In this document: positions 56,730 through 64,000 of the stretch, in pieces | How positions within the stretch are numbered: position 1 is the stretch's first letter | Layout: each line of letters begins with the position of its first letter | Source of the DNA: Damh-18 sp964570795 | Lineage (GTDB): Bacteria > Patescibacteriota > Minisyncoccia > Phycocordibacterales > UBA918 | NCBI GenBank assembly: GCA_964570795.1 | Contig: CAZMYZ010000001.1 | Span: 1 to 64,000, forward strand | Length of the DNA: 64,000 bases | Direction of reading: 5' to 3' | The notes under the pieces: model-generated | The model's database searches: none | What the model was told of the DNA's origin: nothing | Seen by the model: the letters and a program-made list of their open reading frames with translations, nothing else | Translations under genes and position numbers: made by a program

Positions 56730-57539
56730 ATGAATAAAAAGGAAGAAAAATTTGTAGAGGTGGTGTGGGAGTACTATGCGCGCCACGGAAGGCGAAGCCT
56801 TCCGTGGCGCAAGACAAAAAATGCATACCGTATTCTCGTTTCAGAAATAATGCTCCAGCAAACACAGGTGGATAGGGTATTGCCCAAATACACGGCATTT
56901 CTGAAAAAATTTCCTTCGCTCACTACGCTCGCGAATGCATCACTTGGCGATGTGCTTCGTGAATGGCAAGGACTTGGGTACAATCGTCGCGCAAAAATGC
57001 TCCATCAGTGTGCACAGATAGTGGTGCGGGAACATAAAGGGAGACTGCCATGTACGCACAGCGAACTTATGAAACTTCCCGGTATAGGGCACTATACTGC
57101 CGGAGCAGTGATGGCATTTGCATATGGTGAAAGTGTGCCAATAATTGAAACCAATATTCGCACGGTATACATACACCACTTTTTTCATGATGATACCGAT
57201 GTGCATGATGATGATGTTCAAAAGTACGTCGCTCACACGCTCCACACCGAAAATCCCCGCGAGTGGTATTATGCGCTTATGGACTATGGGGTGTTTCTGA
57301 AGAAGACAGTAGGGAATCAAAATAGTCGAAGCAAGCATTATTCAAAGCAGTCTACCTTTAAAAATTCCGATAGACAGATTCGCGGCGCTATTCTGCGTCT
57401 CCTTTCAGTACGTATGTATACCCGCACAAAAATACACGAGGCCCTTTCTTTTGAGATAGACCGTATCGACGCACAGTGTGAAAAACTTCTCACTGAAGGA
57501 CTTATTATTCTTGAACAGAAACAATTTAAACTTCCGTAG
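56730..57539 (+). CDS. mutY: MutY-like adenine glycosylase lacking Fe-S cysteines
   Basis: Base-excision repair protein of the HhH superfamily. The 269 residues contain LPWRKTKNAYRILVSEIMLQ with catalytic-type Glu39 and LPGIGHYTAGA with the family HhH. The second catalytic position reads IIETNIRTV, with Glu140 where MutY has Asp. The four C-terminal Fe-S cysteines are all absent (YGVFLKKTVGNQNSRSKHYS), and there is no NUDIX-like MutY C-domain; instead the protein ends with a wHTH-like region. It belongs to a shortened MutY-type family. The ATG at 56730 is used. A perfect 14-bp hairpin lies in the coding sequence at 56780-56810. Confidence 0.8.
   Translation: MNKKEEKFVEVVWEYYARHGRRSLPWRKTKNAYRILVSEIMLQQTQVDRVLPKYTAFLKKFPSLTTLANASLGDVLREWQGLGYNRRAKMLHQCAQIVVREHKGRLPCTHSELMKLPGIGHYTAGAVMAFAYGESVPIIETNIRTVYIHHFFHDDTDVHDDDVQKYVAHTLHTENPREWYYALMDYGVFLKKTVGNQNSRSKHYSKQSTFKNSDRQIRGAILRLLSVRMYTRTKIHEALSFEIDRIDAQCEKLLTEGLIILEQKQFKLP
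56780..56810. repeat. Perfect hairpin inside mutY coding region
   Basis: GCGCCACGGAAGGC, loop GAA, and the exact complement, covering codons for the conserved RRSLPWR segment. Confidence 0.85.
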
Positions 57540-57551
57540 GGAACCACTAAA

Positions 57552-58769
57552 TTACTTTGTGTCTTTGAGCGCCATGGCAAAGAATAGTCCTGGAATCATA
57601 AGAAGCCCGAGTATCACAAAGAGAAAACTAAAGGAAAAGAAATGAAGGGTGACACCACCGAGTACGGGGCCAACGACATACGAAAGTGGGCGGGTAATAC
57701 GGAAAAGGCTGATGACATTCGTATCTTTTCCTTGAGTATGCTTGAAGAAGTAACTCTCGGTAGTGGTTTCGATGAAACTCGCGCCGACACGGGTGAGGAA
57801 CATTGCCGTCATCCAAAGAGCAATAGGAGCGTTGTTGAGGAACACAAACCATGAAGTAGCTACTGCGGTTACTGCAAATCCAAAAGCCATCATTTCTTTT
57901 TCACCGAGGTAGGTGTCGGCAATTTTTCCTATAGCATACTCAAGAAGTACATATGCCATGAGTCCCACAAAAAGTATGGAACCTATTTCTTCCCATGAAA
58001 GCCCTATAACATCCGCGAGGTAGAGTGGGGTGTAGATCACCATCCAAGTAAAAAAGAATTGGAGTAGAAAATGTGCAAAAAATACATTGCGTACATCTTT
58101 GTATTGCCAAAAGTCTGCGAGCCCCTCGCGAAATTTAAAATGTGGATAGACAGGGTCTTTGAATGTTTTGAAGTGTTTGAGTACGACATAGATAAAGGGA
58201 ATAAGGAAAAAGGCACTAAGAAGATATACAAGGACAAATTCGGATGCTGTTGCGCTCACATGGTGTGCAACACCAATGAGTTTCCCGAGCGCGAGCGGAG
58301 CGAGCGCCGTGGTGAGACTCATGATGGTAAGAAGTATGCCGCGCTGTGCACCCGTGGACTCTTCCTTATCACCGATGAGTACCTCCATAATAATATCGAG
58401 ATTGAAGAGGATAATGGGGACAACCGCTTGGTGTACTACAAAGAGTGAAAGGCCAATGTAGGGGTTTACGGTAAGACCCATACCGACGAGTGCACAAAAC
58501 TCGATAAGTGTCAGAACTTTAATAAGAAAGATATTTCCGAAGCGAGTGAGAATATGCGATGCATAGAAGAATCCGCCGATGGTGACAAGAGATCCTCCGA
58601 TATAGAGCATATCGATAACACGGTGTGATGCGAGTTGTGCAAGGTATGATGAATTAATATAAAGCACAAATGCCCAATGGAGGGAAAGCAGCAGGAGAGC
58701 AGCGTAGTGTGCAAATTGCGCACCGCGGCGTGACTCGGTACGGTATTCAGGGGTTACTGGTGTGGGCAT
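57552..58769 (-). CDS. MFS transporter
   Basis: A 405-residue major facilitator protein with about 12 TM helices in two halves; a cytoplasmic loop (KHFKTFKDPVYPHFKFREG) lies in the middle. Features such as GKIADTYLGEKE correspond to the loop 8-9 motif. Drug-efflux-like by topology; the substrate is unknown. The -10 TACACT (58777-58782, minus) is 7 nt before the ATG, so the mRNA is predicted leaderless. It converges on mutY with 12 nt between stops. Confidence 0.88.
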   Translation of the reverse strand: MPTPVTPEYRTESRRGAQFAHYAALLLLSLHWAFVLYINSSYLAQLASHRVIDMLYIGGSLVTIGGFFYASHILTRFGNIFLIKVLTLIEFCALVGMGLTVNPYIGLSLFVVHQAVVPIILFNLDIIMEVLIGDKEESTGAQRGILLTIMSLTTALAPLALGKLIGVAHHVSATASEFVLVYLLSAFFLIPFIYVVLKHFKTFKDPVYPHFKFREGLADFWQYKDVRNVFFAHFLLQFFFTWMVIYTPLYLADVIGLSWEEIGSILFVGLMAYVLLEYAIGKIADTYLGEKEMMAFGFAVTAVATSWFVFLNNAPIALWMTAMFLTRVGASFIETTTESYFFKHTQGKDTNVISLFRITRPLSYVVGPVLGGVTLHFFSFSFLFVILGLLMIPGLFFAMALKDTK

Positions 58770-58776
58770 ATTCTCT

Positions 58777-58782
58777 AGTGTA
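58777..58782 (-). promoter_or_regulatory. -10 of leaderless MFS gene
   Basis: TACACT on the minus strand, 7 nt before the ATG at 58769. Confidence 0.5.
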
Positions 58783-58807
58783 CCAGAGTGCGTTGAGTGA
58801 CTTACGA

Positions 58808-58843
58808 GAAATCCCCGAGACGCTTCGCGTCTCGGGGATTTTC
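58808..58843 (-). terminator. Terminator after rnj
   Basis: AAATCCCCGAGACGC and its complement around TTC, located 19 nt beyond the minus-strand stop at 58862; T-rich on the exit side. Confidence 0.8.
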
Positions 58844-58861
58844 TATGTAGAGTACGTGGTA

Positions 58862-60916
58862 CTAAATACCGATGAGTACGGGGATGACCATTGGGGTTTT
58901 ATTTGTTTTTTGGAGAAGGAATCCAGACACCACTTGGGTGATTTCGTCCTTTACAAAATCAAGGTCGATTGGGTTTGCTTTTTCAGTATTCTTTTCAACG
59001 GTCTTCTTAATGAGTACACGCGCTTCAGAAAGCAACTGTTGGTTTTCACGAAGATACACAAACCCGCGGGAAATAATATCGGGCGACTTTCGGAGTGCGC
59101 CGGTTTTGGTGTTGATAGTCGCAATAATGACAAACATACCATCTTCAGCAAGTGACTGGCGGTCGCGGATAACCACCTCTTGACGAGTACCTACAGTGAA
59201 GCCGTCCACCATCATAATCTCTGACGGCGCTTTTTCTTTGCGTATGACGAGTTCAGTACCGTTCTTAATTTCAATGACAGTTCCGTTATCTGCAAGAATG
59301 ATATTTTCACGAGGGAAGCCTGCTTCCATGTTTGCATACGCGTGGCAACGGAGCATTGAGTGGTAGCCGTATGCGGGCATGACGAAGGTTGGTTTTACCT
59401 GCTCGCGAATCCATACAAGTTCGCCTGAGTTACCATGTCCGGTTGAGTGCACATCGGACGCACGGTAGTGAATGATGTGTACTCCGCGGCGGTAGAGGTT
59501 GTCTTTGAGTGTCTGTACTGAAAGTTCATTACCGGGAATAACCGATGATGAAAGCATAATCGTGTCGCGGTCATTGAGGGTAATAAACTTATGGCGCTGG
59601 GTAGCGATACGCATAAGCGCAGCAAACTCCTCACCCTGTGCACCCGTTGCGAGCACTACAATACGGTCAGAAGGGTAGTTGCCAATATCCTGAATAGGAA
59701 TGATGGTATCTTTTTGTACCTTCATGAGGCCTGCAAGCTCGGCGATTTCGAGGTTGGTCTTGATAGAGCGACCTTCAAGTACGATTTTCTTGCCGAGTTC
59801 CTCGCAAATCATGATGATACGAATCATACGCTCAAACTGTGATGCAAAGGTACCCACAATAAGTCGTCCGCGCACATTTCGAATGATTTGCTCGATGTTG
59901 GTGTGGACGCGTACTTCAGGAATAGAGAAACCGTCACGCTCTGCGTTCGTTGAGTCTCCAATGAAGAGAATGTTCTTATCTTTTCCAAGGCCTCCCCACG
60001 TTTCTTTTTCTTTTGGTGATGGCTCGGTGCCGTCATGATCAAGTTTGAGGTCTCCCGAAATAACTACGTTACCGTGTTTTGTTTCCACCGAGATACCCAT
60101 GGAATCAGGAATTGAGTGTGTTACGGGGAAGGGTTTGATGTAGGTATTACCAATCTTAAGTCGTTGATTAAGTTCTACCACATTCATGTTTACCTTAGGG
60201 AGATGCGGAAACTCTTCCTGACGCTTCAGAATCATGAGTGAGGTGAGGTAGCGGGTATAGATTGGTGGATTACCAATGCGCTCGATAAGGAAGGGGATAC
60301 CACCGATGTGGTCGAGGTGACCGTGAGTAATAATGAGTCCTTTAATTTTATGTTTGTTTTCTTCGAGATATTGTGTGTTCGGAAGAATATAATTCACCCC
60401 TGGTGCATCGTTTTCTGAAGAGACAAACTGAAAGCCCGCATCGAAGATGAGAATATCGTCTACAGTCTCTACCGCAATCATGTTCTTTCCCACCTCTTCT
60501 ACCCCACCCAAGGGAACGATGCGGACAATGTCGGGGTCGGTAAGTGGTGGTACCGGGATTACTTTTGGATCATGAATCGCCATGCGCTGATTGAGTGCAG
60601 GACTCGTCATTTGACGTCCTTTGCGTGGTCGCTCATGACGCACGGGCTTTCCGCCACCCTGAGCGCGACCTCCGCCATTTTGACGGTCATTTGGTCTACG
60701 AGCACCGCTGCCACGGCGGCCGCGCTGTGCTCCGCGCGTATCTCTTGTAGTGCCAGCAGTTGCTGCACCTTGTGTGGTCACACGTGGCTTTCCTGACGTA
60801 GCAGGAGTGCCGGTGTGTCGTGATACACGAATCTCTGGACGACGTTTTGCGTGTGAGAAATGTGCGGTACGTCGCTTGCGGGGCGCTCCTCCTGTTGTGT
60901 TTTGTGTTGGTTCCAT
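58862..60916 (-). CDS. rnj: Ribonuclease J with basic N-terminal extension
   Basis: Metallo-beta-lactamase/beta-CASP ribonuclease that degrades and matures RNA by 5'-3' exo- and endonucleolytic cleavage. The core starts near residue 115 (IVRIVPLGGVEEVGKNM); the zinc motif is THGHLDHIGG, followed by VTHSIPDSMG, SGDLKLDHD, the beta-CASP HSTGHG segment and a C-terminal domain. The first ~110 residues are extra, rich in Arg, Gly, Thr and Pro (RRGSGARRPNDRQNGGGR), resembling RNA-binding RGG tails. Total 684 residues versus about 555 usual. It is the main RNA-processing enzyme seen in the window. Confidence 0.94.
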   Translation of the reverse strand: MEPTQNTTGGAPRKRRTAHFSHAKRRPEIRVSRHTGTPATSGKPRVTTQGAATAGTTRDTRGAQRGRRGSGARRPNDRQNGGGRAQGGGKPVRHERPRKGRQMTSPALNQRMAIHDPKVIPVPPLTDPDIVRIVPLGGVEEVGKNMIAVETVDDILIFDAGFQFVSSENDAPGVNYILPNTQYLEENKHKIKGLIITHGHLDHIGGIPFLIERIGNPPIYTRYLTSLMILKRQEEFPHLPKVNMNVVELNQRLKIGNTYIKPFPVTHSIPDSMGISVETKHGNVVISGDLKLDHDGTEPSPKEKETWGGLGKDKNILFIGDSTNAERDGFSIPEVRVHTNIEQIIRNVRGRLIVGTFASQFERMIRIIMICEELGKKIVLEGRSIKTNLEIAELAGLMKVQKDTIIPIQDIGNYPSDRIVVLATGAQGEEFAALMRIATQRHKFITLNDRDTIMLSSSVIPGNELSVQTLKDNLYRRGVHIIHYRASDVHSTGHGNSGELVWIREQVKPTFVMPAYGYHSMLRCHAYANMEAGFPRENIILADNGTVIEIKNGTELVIRKEKAPSEIMMVDGFTVGTRQEVVIRDRQSLAEDGMFVIIATINTKTGALRKSPDIISRGFVYLRENQQLLSEARVLIKKTVEKNTEKANPIDLDFVKDEITQVVSGFLLQKTNKTPMVIPVLIGI

Positions 60917-60944
60917 AATATATGCTTACTAATTTATGTGTTAA

Positions 60945-62684
60945 TTATTTTTTGAAAAATGGCCAGATGGACTCGGTCTGAATATACCAATCGTATACGG
61001 TACTAAATCGCTCATACGGTTCACTCACCCCGGTAAATGTCGCTCCCGTAACTTTATTGGGAACGATGTACAAGAGTTCGGGAGCGTAGAGGAAGATTGC
61101 AGGTGTTTCGGTATTGAGTTCTTCGACAAACTTTTCTATGGCTGCATCACGTCCGGTGTGGTCGGTGCTGCGGCGCATCTCAGAAAGGATGGAGTCAGTG
61201 GTGATGTTTGCATAGAGTGCCACATTGAGTCCGGGGTCGTTGCGCTGCGATGAATGCCAGAATGAATAGTAGTCGAGTGAGCGTCCCAACTGAGTTCCAA
61301 AGAGAAGTGTCTCATAGTCGCGTGGGCGAATGACGGCTTGGGTAAGGTCGGACTGTTCAAATTGTTTTACCGTTACTTCTGCGCCGAGACTGGTCCATGT
61401 GGTGCGTAGAAATTCTGCTGTTGCTTCAAAGGTACTGTTGTTGGCGGTTGAGATACTAAAGGTGAGTGGTACTACCTCTCCATCAATTGTTTTTTCCCAA
61501 TGCTGTGTTTCTTCATTTATTTTCCACCCGCCATTCCTGAGTACCTCACGCGCTTTGTCGATGCTTGCTTCAGTATTTGCCGCACTTGCTACTGCAGTAA
61601 ATCCAGGTGGTACGGGTGAGGTGAGTGCATTTCCATATCCACCCAAAGTGCTTTCGATGAGTGTGGTACGGTCGATGGCTATATTGAGTGCATTCCTCGC
61701 AGCAAGGTCACGGAGTGCGGGGGATTTGTTTTGATTGATAAAGAGTGCAAAGGTGCGAGGGAGGGGGATGCGTTCGAGATGATAGGTGAGTGGATCGAGC
61801 GCAAAGTGATTGATGTACGCAGGATCGATACCAACGACACTTTCGATAATTCCTTTTGAAAATGCATCACGCAAGGTGTCTTCGGTAGAGTAGAAATAAA
61901 ACTGCATGGTTTCAATTTTCGGTGCGGTGATATGAAATCCCTTATTGGCAGTCAGTGTGTATGATTCAGGAATGCCTGAGGTATTGCGCGTAATAGTCTT
62001 TATTTGGTATGGGCCAGAACCAATCGGTTCGCTATTGTATTGGCTAAAAGGAAATTCGTCGGTACCTGCTTCTTTCCAGATGTGCTCAGGAATAATACCG
62101 AAGGTAAGATTTTCAATAAATGGTCCATACGCCTCGGGAAGTACAAAGTTGAGTTCGTACTCACCGATTTCCTCAACGACAACACCATCGAAGTTTGCAC
62201 GGAGCGGACTGTTGAGTGCGGGGTCCTGAATACGCAATACGGTAAATGCAACATCACGTGCGGTAAGTGGCGCACCATCATGGAAGTAGATATTTTGCTT
62301 TACCACTACATTGTACGTGAGTCCATCTTCGGAGACGGTGACTGATTCCGCAATACTTGGCATGAGTGTGCCGTCAGTACCGAGACGCATAAGCCCATCA
62401 TATATAAGTGCAGAAAGGTCGCGGTCGGCACGGGTGACGGCAAGTACAGGATTTACAAAACGCGGTGTACCGATGATACCTTCGCTAAAGGTGCCACCGA
62501 ATGCGGGAATTTGAACGGTTTCGCGGAGACTCATCTGTGCAAGAAGAACAAGACCACAGAATGCAGCAATAAGAAGTGTTATCTTGAGAAGAAATGCATC
62601 GCTCGCACGGAGGGTATGCATTTTTGCAAAATATGCATCAATAATCGATTGCTTTTTTTGAGAAAAAGAATTACGTAAGGACAT
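60945..62684 (-). CDS. ABC-type peptide substrate-binding protein (SBP_bac_5)
   Basis: A 579-residue extracytoplasmic binding protein for oligopeptides (DppA/OppA type). Residues about 34-55 are a TM or signal anchor; it then reads AFGGTFSEGIIGTPRFVNPV, DLSALIYDGLMRLGTDG and the family core (VVVKQNIYFHDGAPLTARDV). No lipobox cysteine is visible, so it is probably anchored by its N-terminal helix. The ATG at 62684 is preferred over a TTG at 62696. Permease and ATPase genes are not in the window. It lies between secG and rnj on the same strand. Confidence 0.88.
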   Translation of the reverse strand: MSLRNSFSQKKQSIIDAYFAKMHTLRASDAFLLKITLLIAAFCGLVLLAQMSLRETVQIPAFGGTFSEGIIGTPRFVNPVLAVTRADRDLSALIYDGLMRLGTDGTLMPSIAESVTVSEDGLTYNVVVKQNIYFHDGAPLTARDVAFTVLRIQDPALNSPLRANFDGVVVEEIGEYELNFVLPEAYGPFIENLTFGIIPEHIWKEAGTDEFPFSQYNSEPIGSGPYQIKTITRNTSGIPESYTLTANKGFHITAPKIETMQFYFYSTEDTLRDAFSKGIIESVVGIDPAYINHFALDPLTYHLERIPLPRTFALFINQNKSPALRDLAARNALNIAIDRTTLIESTLGGYGNALTSPVPPGFTAVASAANTEASIDKAREVLRNGGWKINEETQHWEKTIDGEVVPLTFSISTANNSTFEATAEFLRTTWTSLGAEVTVKQFEQSDLTQAVIRPRDYETLLFGTQLGRSLDYYSFWHSSQRNDPGLNVALYANITTDSILSEMRRSTDHTGRDAAIEKFVEELNTETPAIFLYAPELLYIVPNKVTGATFTGVSEPYERFSTVYDWYIQTESIWPFFKK

Positions 62685-62764
62685 ACGAGATGCCAAATAT
62701 GGCTATGTGTTCAGGCAGGAACACACTGAAAAAGTACATACACAGTAAAACCGTGTATTTGCTA

Positions 62765-62995
62765 TTAGATAATAAGGCTCAGGAATGTAGATGCTACAAA
62801 CAAAATAGCAAGTACTATAGACAGGCGATATAAGAAGAGTTCTGCTCCTCGTCGTGTATGGTACGTCGCACTGAAATTGTCTCCCCCAAAAGCGCCACCC
62901 ATGCTTGATCCTCGCTGTTGAAGCAGAATTGCTGCAATGAGCAGAATGGAGAGAATAATTTGTGCGTACGGAAGTATGGTACGGACTATTTCCAT
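62765..62995 (-). CDS. secG: Preprotein translocase subunit SecG
   Basis: Small accessory subunit of the SecYEG channel. The 76 residues have two TM helices (about 8-25 and 54-74) joined by the family loop LLQQRGSSMGGAFGGD. The ATG at 62995 is used. Located 69 nt upstream of the peptide-binding protein gene on the same strand. Confidence 0.93.
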   Translation of the reverse strand: MEIVRTILPYAQIILSILLIAAILLQQRGSSMGGAFGGDNFSATYHTRRGAELFLYRLSIVLAILFVASTFLSLII

Positions 62996-63193
62996 GACAG
63001 AGAGATACTAGCATAGAGTCGCAATATTGGGAAGTGAACCTGTGGACTGTACGACAAACGCTACTTTTTATGCCTTATTAAGTTTGAGGTAGAGTGTCGC
63101 TGTTGCAGATATATAGAAAACTGGACAGTGATAGAGTGCGCTCGTATAATATGCGCCTATTAAAAGCAATATAAGGAAAAACAATATTTGAAT

Positions 63194-63520
63194 ATGACTT
63201 CAAACACAGGAGAAGGCACCAGCATTAAGCCGCTTGCGGACCGTGTTGTTGTGCGACGACTCACTGAGGAAGAGGCGGGAACGAAATCAGCCTCAGGTAT
63301 TATTGTTCCTGATACCGTGAGTAAGGAGAAGCCAGAACAGGGAATGGTGATTGCTGTTGGTGATGGTAAGTGGGATGAGGATGGTGAAAAGCGCATTCCT
63401 ATGGACGTGAAAGTTGGAGATAGGATTATTTTCTCAAAGTACGGATATGATGAGGTAAAGATTGCCGGTGAGGAACTCTATATCGTATCGGCTTCAAGTA
63501 TTCTTGGTATTATTCAGTAG
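63194..63520 (+). CDS. groES: Co-chaperonin GroES
   Basis: Lid of the GroEL chaperonin. The 108 residues contain KPLADRVVVRRL, the mobile loop with TKSASGIIVPD, and the end VKIAGEELYIVSASSILGII. AAGGAA (63172-63177) lies 16 nt upstream and a TATAAT about 45 nt upstream, so the transcript has a short leader; an in-frame TTG lies at 63188. No CIRCE element is seen. groEL follows after 128 nt of structured sequence. Confidence 0.95.
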   Translation: MTSNTGEGTSIKPLADRVVVRRLTEEEAGTKSASGIIVPDTVSKEKPEQGMVIAVGDGKWDEDGEKRIPMDVKVGDRIIFSKYGYDEVKIAGEELYIVSASSILGIIQ

Positions 63521-63568
63521 AGAGTGAAGTTTTATAAATAGTAACGACGCTAAGCATTGGAGTTGGTT

Positions 63569-63604
63569 CGTCTCAAAATCCATTAGGAATAGGATTTTGA
63601 GACG
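63569..63604 (+). other. Hairpin between groES and groEL
   Basis: CGTCTCAAAATCC and GGATTTTGAGACG form 13 perfect pairs around a 10-nt loop. No T-run follows, so it is not an ordinary terminator. A second stem follows next to the groEL start. Confidence 0.8.
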
Positions 63605-63648
63605 GCTAAGATTCTCTAATTCGCTTATGCTCATAACAGAATCTAAGC
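63605..63648 (+). promoter_or_regulatory. Stem ending at the groEL start codon
   Basis: GCTAAGATTCT (63605-63615) pairs with AGAATCTAAGC (63638-63648) with one mismatch; the right arm ends on the base before the ATG at 63649. It could modulate groEL initiation, for example as a temperature-sensitive fold. No Shine-Dalgarno is seen there. Confidence 0.5.
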
Positions 63649-64000
63649 ATGGCTACAAAAGAGGTGATTTATGGTGAAGACGTCAAGAAGCGTCTCAAGA
63701 AAGGAGTAGACACGGTAGCAAACGCCGTGAAAGTAACGCTTGGTCCTCGTGGACGTAATGTGATTATCGACAAGGGGTATGGTGGTCCAATGATTACCAA
63801 CGACGGTGTATCGATCGCAAAGGAAATCACCCTCAAGGACAAGTTTGAAAACATGGGTGCGGAGATTGTGAAGGAGGTTGCCAACAAGACCAATGAACTC
63901 GCCGGTGACGGTACCACTACTGCAACGATTCTCACTCAAGCACTTCTCACGGAAGGACTCAAGCACACCACGATGGGTGTGAACTCTATGGCAGTACGCC
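63649..64000 (+). CDS. groEL: Chaperonin GroEL, partial (N-terminus)
   Basis: The first 117 codons are in the window; the gene runs off the right edge. It encodes the 60-kDa chaperonin ring subunit. Conserved features: VTLGPRGRNVIID, the ITNDGVSIAKEI stretch and the nucleotide-binding GDGTTTATIL segment. Partner gene groES is immediately upstream. The start ATG at 63649 aligns with the standard N-terminus. Confidence 0.95.
   Translation, partial: MATKEVIYGEDVKKRLKKGVDTVANAVKVTLGPRGRNVIIDKGYGGPMITNDGVSIAKEITLKDKFENMGAEIVKEVANKTNELAGDGTTTATILTQALLTEGLKHTTMGVNSMAVR

Noticed and set aside
8000..63000. UGA recoded to glycine as in Gracilibacteria
   Set aside because: Several well-aligned genes end in TGA at the expected C-terminus (A2M, iscS), and RF2 is present.
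63080..63194. CIRCE element upstream of groES
   Set aside because: I looked for TTAGCACTC-N9-GAGTGCTAA and found only an unrelated GAGTGCGCTC.

Overview
The window reads as a chromosome segment of a Patescibacteria/CPR bacterium, most like the Parcubacteria group. This is inferred from compact core proteins (a peptide chain release factor 2 of only 290 residues), a tRNA interrupted by a group I intron, a bacterial alpha-2-macroglobulin next to PBP1C, an RNase J with a basic N-terminal tail, small family-specific hypotheticals and very tight gene packing. UGA is used as an ordinary stop codon and RF2 is present, so the code is the standard one. I could not run any similarity search; family names rest on motifs read by eye.

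Layout. 1-4.3 kb is an accessory, hairpin-rich region: a 55-nt direct repeat with strong stem-loops, a UPF0158-like protein, tRNA-Thr(CGU), the intron-split tRNA-Thr(GGU) followed by inverted copies of its own 3' end, and three small hypotheticals. 4.4-8.8 kb holds prfB, ftsE, ftsX and pyrG. 8.8-10.5 kb is an island: a 5'-truncated IS200-type transposase and an AT-rich HEPN-motif gene beside tRNA-Gln. 10.7-13.8 kb carries two cell-wall enzymes (RlpA-like, SleB-like), a methyltransferase and rlmB. 13.8-22.5 kb is the alpha-2-macroglobulin (2205 aa) converging on PBP1C.

22.6-36.3 kb is a long metal (copper) handling island: csoR, DUF305, copA, a heavy-metal-domain/SafE membrane protein and a cupredoxin; a second divergent csoR; an RND adaptor and pump; DUF2892 and DUF2202 proteins; an ECF sigma factor with a coupled membrane partner; and a second SafE plus cupredoxin pair. 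CsoR-type palindromes overlap the promoters of both blocks. 36.3 kb has a RhuM-Fic protein. 37.4-42.6 kb is an overlapping minus-strand operon nrdD-nrdG-iscS-iscU-oxidoreductase, with a divergent cysteine-rich ArsR regulator and a perfect palindromic operator. A REP-associated transposase (43 kb) sits between that ArsR gene and the tail of a second ArsR copy.

44.5-53 kb has two divergent ATP-grasp ligases, a DEDD exonuclease, and an operon of two glycoside hydrolases, a DMT transporter and small membrane proteins. 53-64 kb holds a bactofilin-like membrane protein, an endonuclease III and a MutY-like glycosylase that both lack a complete Fe-S cluster motif, an SH3/CHAP-like protein, a HAD phosphatase, an MFS transporter, RNase J, a peptide-binding lipoprotein-like SBP, secG, groES and the start of groEL.

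Two initiation modes are visible. Many operon-leading genes have a -10 hexamer (TATACT/TATAGT/TATAAT, often with an upstream TGn) only 6-9 nt before the start codon and no Shine-Dalgarno, i.e. predicted leaderless mRNAs. A smaller set (accessory hypotheticals and the cell-wall enzymes) has conventional leaders with GGAGG, some with TTG starts.
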